In this document: positions 24,659 through 33,100 of the stretch, in pieces
Layout: each line of letters starts with the position of its first letter
How positions within the stretch are numbered: position 1 is the first letter of the stretch
Source of the DNA: Clostridia bacterium
GTDB taxonomy: Bacteria; Bacillota; Clostridia; Christensenellales; DTU072
Assembly: GCA_017476265.1 (NCBI GenBank)
Contig: JAFVAC010000074.1
Span: 1 to 36,850 of the forward strand
Reading direction: 5' to 3'
Length of the DNA stretch: 36,850 bases
Notes under the pieces: generated by a model
What the model saw: only the letters and a program-made list of their open reading frames with translations
Database searches by the model: none
What the model was told of the DNA's origin: nothing
Translations under genes and position numbers: made by a program

Positions 24659-27541
24659 TCATTCCGCTTGCGTTTTCAGCGGGATCATCGTAAAGGTCAA
24701 CGTATGCTCGGCGCTCTTAACCAGATATTTCGGCAAAGGCTCGCCGAATCCTCCGCCGTAGCCGCTGACCAGCGCAGCAACGTCAACGTAGACGCCGCTC
24801 ATTTTTGCCTCCGAGCCGATGAGATACGCCTTGGCGAGTTCTTCGTCGGAGGAAGTAGAGACTCGGAGTTGATACGGGGCGCGGTCCGCAGACAGGAGCA
24901 GTCCCAGTCCTTCGGCGTTGCGCAACACGGTATAGTGGACGTCGGTACGATTCCCTCTCTCTTGCCCTATATCGGTACCGGAGGACATTTTGGCAGCGGT
25001 CGTCTCATAGACGCCGTAGATCGCGTGCGCGTTGAGATCGACGTAGTTGTCTCCGGCTCCTCTGCCGTAATAAGTGACGCGGTCGAAAGAGCCGTTAAAG
25101 CGAAAGGCTTTGGCAAAGCAGTCGATATTGGGCGGGCACTTTTTGTTCGGGCGCAGGACGGACGTGACTTCGATCGCTCCCGAAGCGTACACGAGGTACT
25201 TATCCGCGACCGTAAAACACTGCTTTCCGTCCACAAAGAGGCGCGTGTCTATGGAGATCTCCGCCTTGTTGTCGGAGGTCGTATAGGAAAACTTGTCCGG
25301 CACGAAGTCGGTACGGGCATAGTCCCCGCTCAAAATGTTGCGGACGAAAGGTCGATCTATCTTGATCCCCGCGCAACCGCCGGTCTTCTTGCCCGGAGCG
25401 GCGCTGAGGACTTCAACGCCCAGAAGAGAATACCGCACGAGCGCCCCGGTCGAACGGGAGAAGGTCGCCCTCCCGCTCTCGAACGCGATCTCCAAAAAAT
25501 CGCCCTTTTCCCAAACTTTCAGTTTTTGTCCCGTCCGCACGTCGAAGAAGGGGGACGCGGTATGCAAAACGAGCTGTTCGCAAGAGACTTCGCCGCCCCG
25601 ATCATAACAAGTTACCGTCAGATGTTTGTCCCCCGTATCTTGCCCGAACAGGAGGTCGATCTCTCGCGCCGTCCGGGGCGGGATCGCCACGTTCATACGG
25701 TATTTTTGCTCGACTTTGCCGTCGCAAAGGATGGTAAAGAGCAGGGTCTTGTCCTTGACGTCGGTCCGATAGGACGTGTTGATGATCTCGATCTTGTCCT
25801 CCGCCGCCACGCGGACCTTGATGGGACGGGCAAGGTAGCGGTGCAGTTCCGCCGCGGGATAAGCCTTCCGATCCCCCGAAAAGAGCCCTTCGTCGCGTAG
25901 GCACAGTCCGTCGGGACCGTCGTCGACGAATCGGGTCACGCACCCGCCCAGACAGCAGGGTGTATTGTCTATTATTTCATCGAAATCCGTCAGATACCCC
26001 GAGCCCAGTCCAGATGACAGTGCGTAGGAGCGCAAAAAGACGGGTTTTTGCGCGCTGACCCGGTTGATCTCGTCGATCAATCCGTCCACCGTGGGGGCGT
26101 CCAAAGAGACGATGTCCGCATAGTCGCGCGCGAGGACGAGCTTTTGCCCTTTGTCCGCGACGTAGGATAGAGCGCGGGATACGTTGAAAGCGGTCGCGCT
26201 CTCCTGCCCGAAGTCGTAAAAAAGCACGGCGGGATTGTTCCCGGTCCGAGCATACAGATAAGCGGTCTTTTCCAAATATGCCTTGGAAAAACGCTTGTCG
26301 TCGGACACAAGGTCGCGGTGCTTCGTTCCGAAGACGTTCTCACCGTCGGTATTCAGCCCCACGGACAAAATGAGATACAGTCCGGCTCTGCACGCCGCTT
26401 CCAAGACGGAAGGATCGAGCGGAAAGACCGTCTTGATCGCATTAAAACCGTACTTTTTGAGAAGAGCAAAGTCCCTGACGTAGTCCGAAAAGGTCATCGC
26501 TTCGCCGAACCCGTTGCGGACGGCGTTGTATTCCGCCGCGCGGATTTTCAACGGCAACGAGGACAATGTGATCGTGCCCGATTGCTCGCCGAGCGCGCAG
26601 AATCCCACTTCGGTGCGCACGTACTCGGTGACCTTCCCCTTTTCGATGATACGCACGCAAAGGTCGTACAAAGCGGGATCATCCGAACTGTACGGCAAAA
26701 ACGGGCGCGAAAACTCATATTCGACAGGAGAACTCGTCACGTCCGAACGGATGGAGAACTCCTCCACACCGTTGCGGGAAAGATTGATCTCCGCTCTTGC
26801 TCCGGTGTTGTCGGACGAGAAAACGAAAGTAAACTTGCCGTTATAGACGCCGTTATCCTCCGTGCAATAGAGGTTATAGTCAAAGAGGGCGTTCTGCCCG
26901 CGCCAAGTGAGATACACGTCGCCGAGGACGCCGAGGTCCCTTCTCGCGCTCCCGCGCGCAATAAAAAGTCTCGGACTCCAGCGCTTGATGACGACCAGAA
27001 GTTCGTTTTCTCCTTCCACCAGATACGGCAGGGAGAACTCCCCCTCGCCGAGCGCGGAAAAACCGCAATAGACCCCATTGAGGTAGACGTCGAATCTGCC
27101 GCCTACGTCCGTGAATACGACGGTGTACTTCATTGACAGATCATTGACGAAAAATGACTTTTTGTAGATAAAAAGAAAGTTTTCAGACTTTTTTCCATCG
27201 GGTATTTTCTTCTTCGGATGGGACAAATCGGGTCCCTCGCCTTTGAGAGAGACGCCGATGGGCGGACAAAAGCCGAGGTCGATCAAAGAGGACGGTACGG
27301 CGATCTTGTCTACGCACAAAGAGGAGTCGAACGTCTCCCCCGTCAAGCCGTCCGGCAGAACGGCAAAGTCCCACTCGCCGGATAAAGAACGCCGTCTGTC
27401 AGAGAGATCCCGACGACTCTGTCCCGGTCTCTCCCGGAAAGCCGCCCGGGAGGAAAAGGACGTGAAATAGGCATGGGGCGGGACCAGGTTCTCCGAAAAG
27501 GTAAAGTCCCCCGCGACGCCTTTTTTGAACGAATATATCAT
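24659..27541 (-). CDS. LacZ-like glycoside hydrolase family 2 protein, probably catalytically degenerate
   Basis: The 960-residue protein follows LacZ architecture: jelly-roll N-terminal domain (LSGEWDF 53-59, VPSSLIDLGFCPP 82-94, GVLGDVYL 204-211), Ig-like domain, TIM barrel (about 330-570), then a bgal-small-chain-like C-terminal domain with GRGAGDNYVDLNA and QERGNRTDV. Key barrel residues differ. The acid/base motif GNES reads GQES (E447 kept). The nucleophile motif CEYAHAMGN reads RSYALSSGL, placing S505 at the Glu537 position. The Mg ligands in ETHG become NTDG (397-400), and RHE becomes EYN. No signal peptide is seen, so it is cytoplasmic. The ATG at 27541 has GGAG 10 nt upstream. It may bind but not cleave sugars. 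Confidence 0.85.
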   Translation of the reverse strand: MIYSFKKGVAGDFTFSENLVPPHAYFTSFSSRAAFRERPGQSRRDLSDRRRSLSGEWDFAVLPDGLTGETFDSSLCVDKIAVPSSLIDLGFCPPIGVSLKGEGPDLSHPKKKIPDGKKSENFLFIYKKSFFVNDLSMKYTVVFTDVGGRFDVYLNGVYCGFSALGEGEFSLPYLVEGENELLVVIKRWSPRLFIARGSARRDLGVLGDVYLTWRGQNALFDYNLYCTEDNGVYNGKFTFVFSSDNTGARAEINLSRNGVEEFSIRSDVTSSPVEYEFSRPFLPYSSDDPALYDLCVRIIEKGKVTEYVRTEVGFCALGEQSGTITLSSLPLKIRAAEYNAVRNGFGEAMTFSDYVRDFALLKKYGFNAIKTVFPLDPSVLEAACRAGLYLILSVGLNTDGENVFGTKHRDLVSDDKRFSKAYLEKTAYLYARTGNNPAVLFYDFGQESATAFNVSRALSYVADKGQKLVLARDYADIVSLDAPTVDGLIDEINRVSAQKPVFLRSYALSSGLGSGYLTDFDEIIDNTPCCLGGCVTRFVDDGPDGLCLRDEGLFSGDRKAYPAAELHRYLARPIKVRVAAEDKIEIINTSYRTDVKDKTLLFTILCDGKVEQKYRMNVAIPPRTAREIDLLFGQDTGDKHLTVTCYDRGGEVSCEQLVLHTASPFFDVRTGQKLKVWEKGDFLEIAFESGRATFSRSTGALVRYSLLGVEVLSAAPGKKTGGCAGIKIDRPFVRNILSGDYARTDFVPDKFSYTTSDNKAEISIDTRLFVDGKQCFTVADKYLVYASGAIEVTSVLRPNKKCPPNIDCFAKAFRFNGSFDRVTYYGRGAGDNYVDLNAHAIYGVYETTAAKMSSGTDIGQERGNRTDVHYTVLRNAEGLGLLLSADRAPYQLRVSTSSDEELAKAYLIGSEAKMSGVYVDVAALVSGYGGGFGEPLPKYLVKSAEHTLTFTMIPLKTQAE

Positions 27542-27796
27542 AAGAGCATAACTCCGAATAATTGTAGTAAACGCGACGAATATTTATATAATATTATCAC
27601 TTTTATCAGTATATCACAGCGCGCGTCAAGAAAACAAGGCATAATTAACAAAAATTTTACCTTTTTCGGCACTTCTTGCGCACTTTCGACAAAGAACAAA
27701 AAAAACGCCCGAATTAAGCCGCTTCTTTGCGACTTCGGTAGGTAGAGGTGCTTGTCATAATTTGTCGTTATTTGTAGCCGTGGCTACATATAAACG

Positions 27797-28384
27797 TCAA
27801 TTATCTATCTTCAGTATTTTTCTCATCGGGATATACAACAACACGCACAAAAAGGCGTTAATTGCCCAGACCACCGTCTGCCAGGGGGTCCGATAGACGT
27901 ACCAGGCGAGCATCGTGCCGTACTTGTTGCTGATATAGGACGTCATCACGAAGATCCCTATGGTATTCAGATTGGTACAGACGCCATAGACGGCGATCAT
28001 ACTGACAATGGCGGCGACCACAGGGTACTTGACTTCCTTTTTCTTTCCCCTGAACAGCCAAAAGACCACTCCGGGGATCAGCCCCAACATTCCGCTGGAG
28101 ACCAAAATAAAGGGATTGATCGCGCCCTTCGGGGCGATCCAACAGCCGATCAGATCGCCGAGCAATCCGCAAATAAACCCGGGAATGGGACCTAAAAACG
28201 CTCCCGCCAAAAAATCGGGTAAATAGGTCAACGAGATCGCGTTGCTGTTGCCGGTGCCGAAATTCCAGGTGAAGATATTGCACAACGCGGACAGCGCGGT
28301 CAGGACGGCGGTGTATGCGATCGCTTTGGTGGAAAAGACGGGTCTCTTCCTTTGATTGACCCGAACTTCACTTTCCTCTTGCAT
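27797..28384 (-). CDS. Folate-family (FolT-like) ECF transporter substrate-binding S component
   Basis: This 195-residue integral membrane protein has about six hydrophobic segments. The loop-helix region GFICGLLGDLIG (69-80), P85-G87, PFILVSSGMLGLIPGVVF (91-108) matches the FolT-type S-component pattern. S components capture the vitamin and share the EcfA/A'/T energy module, which is not encoded here. The ATG at 28384 has AGGGAGG 9 nt upstream. The THF riboswitch in the leader independently supports folate as substrate. The gene is monocistronic and divergent from the flippase gene. Confidence 0.9.
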   Translation of the reverse strand: MQEESEVRVNQRKRPVFSTKAIAYTAVLTALSALCNIFTWNFGTGNSNAISLTYLPDFLAGAFLGPIPGFICGLLGDLIGCWIAPKGAINPFILVSSGMLGLIPGVVFWLFRGKKKEVKYPVVAAIVSMIAVYGVCTNLNTIGIFVMTSYISNKYGTMLAWYVYRTPWQTVVWAINAFLCVLLYIPMRKILKIDN

Positions 28385-28394
28385 AAAAAAAGAC

Positions 28395-28414
28395 CTCCCT
28401 TATGGAGAGCCTCC
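28395..28414 (-). promoter_or_regulatory. Shine-Dalgarno switch downstream of the THF aptamer
   Basis: In the RNA, CTCC (from 28407-28404) can pair either with the ribosome site GGAG (28398-28395) or with an upstream GGAG (28414-28411). The two pairings exclude each other, so this is a plausible translational expression platform. A separate perfect hairpin GGAGCA/TGCTCC lies at 28431-28446. Confidence 0.5.
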
Positions 28415-28455
28415 GTAGACGCAATCAGTCGGAGCAAGAATGCTCCAAAAAACCG

Positions 28456-28548
28456 GCAACGGACGCGACAAGCAACCGCGACCGAAAGGGTCTTCGTGTG
28501 CGGACAACATCCCATTCCGCACCACTTGACGCAGCTTGTCTACTCTGC
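28456..28548 (-). ncRNA. Tetrahydrofolate (THF) riboswitch
   Basis: The leader of the FolT-like gene contains the conserved blocks of the THF aptamer in order. On the minus strand these are AGAGTAGA, GCGTCAAGTG, GGAATGGGATGTTGTCC, CACACGAAG and, near the 3' end, GCGTCCG. Spacing and total length (about 93 nt) fit the class. It lies between the promoter at 28557-28586 and the start codon at 28384. The transported vitamin and the sensed ligand agree. Confidence 0.9.
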
Positions 28549-28556
28549 ACGACTCT

Positions 28557-28586
28557 ATTGTACGGTCGATTGTCCGCCCTTGTCAA
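28557..28586 (-). promoter_or_regulatory. Promoter of the THF riboswitch and FolT-like gene
   Basis: Minus strand TTGACA (28581-28586), 18-nt spacer, TACAAT (28557-28562); transcription begins just before the aptamer. Confidence 0.8.
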
Positions 28587-28609
28587 GCATACAAAGCCCC
28601 CTTTGGCAA

Positions 28610-28615
28610 TATAAT
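28610..28615 (+). promoter_or_regulatory. -10 element of the spoVB-like gene
   Basis: TATAAT ends 6 nt before the ATG at 28622, so the transcript would begin at or next to the start codon. No good -35 hexamer is seen at 17 nt (GCATAC) and no Shine-Dalgarno site is present. Confidence 0.55.
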
Positions 28616-28621
28616 TTTTCT

Positions 28622-30127
28622 ATGAAAAGAAAAAAAGTCCTCGCATCCGTCGCAACCGTGACCGTGTTCGGCGTGTTTACGCGAGTCATCAGCTTCGTCT
28701 TCAAGATCTACCTCTCCCGCGCTTTGGGAGCGGAAGCGATCGGCTTGTATCAGATCGCGGTGAGCGTGTTTTATCTCTTCGCCTCGTTGTCCTCCGGGGG
28801 CGTCCCCCTGGTCCTGAGCCGAAAAGCCGCCGAGTCCGAGGCTCTGTACGGCAGAGCGGACCACTCCTACTTTTCCTCCGCTCTTGTACTCGGCGTCCTC
28901 ATTTCCGCCACGACGACCGGTGCGCTTGCGCTTCTCAACACGAATCTCTCCTTTCTGTTCGCCGACGAAGGGGCTCTTCCGCTCTTCCTTGTCACGCTGC
29001 CAGCGCTTATGTCCACGACGATTTACTCCGTCGTCCGGGGGTGGATGTGGGGCAAGAGAGATTTCACCTCCTTTTCCGCGACGGAAACGGTGGAAGAAGT
29101 CCTGCGCATTCTCTTTTCCGCGCTCTTCATCAGTGGCGTCGTAGGGGGCGTCTCCGGCGTCTACGGCGTGGCGCTCGCCTTTGCGGTAAGCGACGTCATC
29201 GTCGCCGTTTTGCTCCTTGTGCTTTTCTTCGTGAAAGGCGGCAAATTAACTCGCCCGTCCAAAATAAAAGAGATCCTGTTCCCCTCGCTGCCCGTGACGG
29301 CGATGCGAGTCTTTTCCGGGTTGATCTCTACTTTGATCGCCTTCCTTTTGCCACTACGATTGATGCAGTTCGGGATGACGGGCGCGGAAGCCACCGCGTC
29401 CTACGGGAGAGTCGCCGGCATGGCGAATCCTCTGCTTTTAGCGCCCAACGCTCTTATAAGCAGTCTCGCCATCGTCCTCATCCCCGAGATGAGCGCAAGC
29501 GGCGCCAAAAAGCGATACGACGTCCTCAACAGGCAGTTGAACGCCGGGCTCAACTTCGCTTTCGTCATCGGCGGTCTGTTTTTGACGGCGTATATCGCCC
29601 TCGGTCGGGAGATCACCGAACTGCTTTACGACGACGCAATAAGCGGAGAATACTTGCAATACGCCGCCTACGTCATGCTCCCGATGAGCTTGTCTCAACT
29701 GACTCAATCGGCTCTCAACTCCATCGGCAAGGAGGGCGTCGCCTTCCGGAACTATTTCATCGGCAACGTCGCTCTCATCCTCTCCGTCGTCTTTTTGCCG
29801 AAGTACATCGGGATCTATTCCGTCGCCGCCGCTACCCTCGTCAGTCTCCTCTGCACCGCCGTTCTGAACGTCTACTCGTTGCGAAAATACGTTGAGTTCG
29901 AATTTCACTTTGTCAAACGCCTCGTCGCGGTCTTCCTATTCGTCTTTCCGTCGGCGTTTTTGTCCGACGGAGTCCAGTCGCTCCTTGCGGACGGGCTCGG
30001 ACTCTATGCGATCTTTCCGTCCGCTTTGGTTGGCGTCGCGTCCTATATCGCCCTGTGTCTATGCACCGATCTTGTGGACGTAAAGGGCTTTTTCCATCTG
30101 CGACGACAAGCAAAGTCCCGAGTCTGA
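28622..30127 (+). CDS. SpoVB/MurJ-like polysaccharide flippase (MOP superfamily)
   Basis: The 501-residue multi-pass protein has about 12-14 membrane segments. The N-terminal KKVLASVATVTVFGVFTRVI, the RALGAEAIGLYQIAVSVFYL segment, and the RKYDVLNRQLNAGL-like loop are typical of SpoVB-type lipid-linked oligosaccharide exporters. Relatives translocate peptidoglycan precursors or spore-envelope polysaccharides across the membrane. The ATG at 28622 is chosen because it gives the family N-terminus; an upstream extension would run through the opposite-strand riboswitch. The start lacks a ribosome site and sits 6 nt from a TATAAT, so the mRNA may be leaderless. SpoVB and MurJ roles cannot be separated from sequence alone. 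Confidence 0.88.
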   Translation: MKRKKVLASVATVTVFGVFTRVISFVFKIYLSRALGAEAIGLYQIAVSVFYLFASLSSGGVPLVLSRKAAESEALYGRADHSYFSSALVLGVLISATTTGALALLNTNLSFLFADEGALPLFLVTLPALMSTTIYSVVRGWMWGKRDFTSFSATETVEEVLRILFSALFISGVVGGVSGVYGVALAFAVSDVIVAVLLLVLFFVKGGKLTRPSKIKEILFPSLPVTAMRVFSGLISTLIAFLLPLRLMQFGMTGAEATASYGRVAGMANPLLLAPNALISSLAIVLIPEMSASGAKKRYDVLNRQLNAGLNFAFVIGGLFLTAYIALGREITELLYDDAISGEYLQYAAYVMLPMSLSQLTQSALNSIGKEGVAFRNYFIGNVALILSVVFLPKYIGIYSVAAATLVSLLCTAVLNVYSLRKYVEFEFHFVKRLVAVFLFVFPSAFLSDGVQSLLADGLGLYAIFPSALVGVASYIALCLCTDLVDVKGFFHLRRQAKSRV

Positions 30128-30132
30128 ACAAA

Positions 30133-30165
30133 AATATCCGCCGATCACTCGGCGGATATTGTTCT
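30133..30165. terminator. Bidirectional terminator between convergent flippase and lipoprotein genes
   Basis: A perfect 12-bp stem (AATATCCGCCGA 30133-30144 with TCGGCGGATATT 30149-30160, 4-nt loop) lies between the two stops. U-rich tracts follow on both strands (GTTCTTTTT on plus, TTTTTGTTC on minus). Confidence 0.9.
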
Positions 30166-30189
30166 TTTTATCGAAGAAAAGTCAGATCT

Positions 30190-33100
30190 TTATTTCTTTT
30201 TTTTCTTCTTGTCCTTGCGAACCACCCTCTGCACATAGACGGGCTTTTCCACGACGTCGGAGTACTCTTCGGTGTCTTCGTCAACGGGTTCCGCGACGAC
30301 GGGCGCAGCGGGCTTTTCGGGCTCGGGGGTCTTCGCCGCTTTTGTAGTGGACACGTTGTTTTCCACGACGACCTCTCTCGGGTGCTTCTTCTTCCAACGT
30401 CTGATGACGACTACGACCACGACGATGACGATGACCACCGCGATCACGATACTGGAGATCAAGAGCCATGCGTCTCCTCTGTCCCAAATGCTGGTGCTGC
30501 CACCGTTGTTGTCGTCGGAATCCGAAGGCTCCTCTTTCTGTTCGCTCTCCTTATCTTCAGGATAGGCGTACACTTTAGCGGTGGCTTTTGCCTTCGCTCC
30601 GTCGTCGAGGGCATCAAAGGACGTCTTGGCGGCGGTATAGACGTCTTCGTCGATCGTCTCGATGGAGACTTGGTCGATGACCATCATACCGAGCAGAAGT
30701 TGTTTCGATCCGATCTCATCCTTCTCGTCGGCGTTGTCCCCGAGGAAGAACGCCCATTTTGCGGAAGAGGACGTAGCGGACGGATTGTAGATATACATCG
30801 TATACTCGACCGCGTCGCTCGCCCCGTTCGTGTTGACGTAGACGGACTCATAAGAAGAGGTAGATCCGTTGGGCATATAACGGAACTCGCCGTACACACC
30901 CTCTGTGGAGTAAGTCGTCTCGTCGTCTTGCTTGACCTCTTTTGCAATCAAAGTCTTCGCCTTGAAGGTGACCTTGTAGTAGGACTTGGCGGCGATGGAG
31001 ACGGTGTTGCTGACGGTGTAGTTCTGTCCGAAGGGGACCTTGTTGCTCATGAGCAAGCTGTTGTAGCCGTCGATATGCAAGAAGTCTCTGATCGAGAATC
31101 CGTCGGGCATGAAGGACTCGAAGACGTTGGTCTCGGTCGCCGTGTTCTCATCGGTGACGGTGTAAGCGACCTTCAGTTTGTCCATAGCGTCGGTAGCGTA
31201 ATTGTAGACGCCGTAGACTCTCTCGTCCTCGTCGGACCCGGTCGCGTCGGAAGCCTTCGCCCAGGAGTAGTTGTTGGGGGTGTTGCCCAAGTTATACCCG
31301 TCGGTGCCTTCGGCGGTGGTGTTTTCGGTGAAGGAGTCGAAGGAGTCGGTGGTGTAGACGAGGTTCTTGAAGATGTATTGGTTCTTGTCCGCACCATACA
31401 GATAGTCGAAAGCAAGGAGGGTGTTCTCGCCCTTTTCAAGGGCGGCGTTGTACTCCGCTTCGTCCACCGTCAGGACCTTGACTGCGTCAAAGTACACCGT
31501 GCCGGAGGAGAGATCCGCTTGGTCGTAGACAGCCACGGAAGTGGTCGCCGTACCGATCTTTTTGCTCGCCTTGACGGCGTACGGATTGCCTAAGCTCAAC
31601 TCCAATCCGAAGGAGGAGGACGTCGTGCCGGTCTTGATGTAGAAGCCGTACTGGGTCCACTTGTCGCCGGTAGAGATACCGACGAATCCGATATAGTTCT
31701 CTTCGACGTCGGCGGTGAGTACGTTGCTGACGTTGCCGACGGTGACGGACGCCTTCGCGTCGCCGACGGTCTTGACCCACACCGAGACGTAATAGTACCC
31801 GGAGGAGGACAGGCTCTTGTCGGAAGCGGTCATGCTCTGCGCCACGCTGTAGTTGGAGGAGATCATGAGAGCGGACTTGTACGGGCTGACGTAATCGGAC
31901 CCGGCAAAGAGTCCGTCGTTATTGACCGAGCCGGCTTTGATCTCCTTCTTTCCGTCGGGCTCGGAGCCTTTGGCGACGAGGACGTTGCCGCTGGCGGTAG
32001 CCGAACCGGGCGTGATATATTCACTGAAGGAGGACACGGCGGCGTCGCTGACCGCGCGGACGCGGAAGGAGGTCGCCTTGACGCCCGTCAGATCAACGTC
32101 TACCGAGGTCTCCGACGCCGGTACGATCTTGTACAGACGCTCGACCACTTCGCCGTCTTCGGTGAACTTGGCGTACACTTCATAAGCCGTCGGCTGGGTC
32201 TCGTTGCCGGCGTAGTCGATACCGACGACCGAATTCCAGCTCAATGTATATTGATCGCCCGTCACGCGCGCGGACTTGAGTTTAATCGTGTTATAGGTGT
32301 TGTTTTTGGCGGTGCCTTGCGTCCAGCTCGACAGGATCCCCACACCGTCGTCCTTGAGTCCGCCCTGTGCGTCGAACTCGTCCGCAGAGGTCTTGCTGTA
32401 GTCGATGGAGGAGAAGTTGCCGTTGGTGACGCTGTCGCTTGCCGAAGCGGTATTGGCAAAGGCGTAGGACTTCACCTGGTCGCCGCTCTTGGAGGTCGCG
32501 CTGTACTCGCTGTACTTGATCTCGGAGCAGTTGAGGACGGCAAGATGCACTTCTCCTTTGACGTAGTCGTCGGTGGAGTAGCGGGTCCCGCTGCCCACGG
32601 TGACGCGCAGAGCGACGTAATTGACGACCTGCGAGTCGCCCATAATATAGAAGGCGATCTCTTTCCAGTCTTCACTGTCAAACCCGGTCACACTGGAAAG
32701 GACGGCCATCTTTTCGACGTCGTTTTCGGTGCCGCCGATCAGCGCGATGGTGATATCCTTGTCGTTTTCGATAGCGGTCTTCGCCCAGACGGCGATACGA
32801 TAGGCGGTACTCTTCTTGATCGTCAACGTATCCTTACCCGTGAGGACGGAAGCGGTGGGCACGCCGTGGGTGAGCACCAGCTCTTGCAGCGTGACGGTGT
32901 TGCCGCCGACTTCGATGGAGCCGATGGACTCGTTGGGGACGTATTCAAGCATGATGCTGTCCGCGTCCTCTTTGGCGACGCCGGTGGCGAGTTCGTCCGT
33001 CCAGTGGTCGGAGACGACTTCGTTGTTGATCAACCCGCCGAAATCAAGTTCGCTCTCGTCGGTGATCGGGGACAGGATCTGCCAGTCGGCGGAGGCGTAG

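Noticed and set aside
27773-27788. TGTAGCC/GGCTACA hairpin past the FolT-like gene as terminator
   Set aside because: The loop is only 2-4 nt and no clear U-tract follows on the minus strand; too weak to annotate as a terminator.
27542-27796. Promoter of the GH2 gene
   Set aside because: Several partial boxes (TTGACG, TATACT, TACAAT) overlap in this AT-rich stretch, but no pair has good sequence and spacing together, so no single promoter is called.
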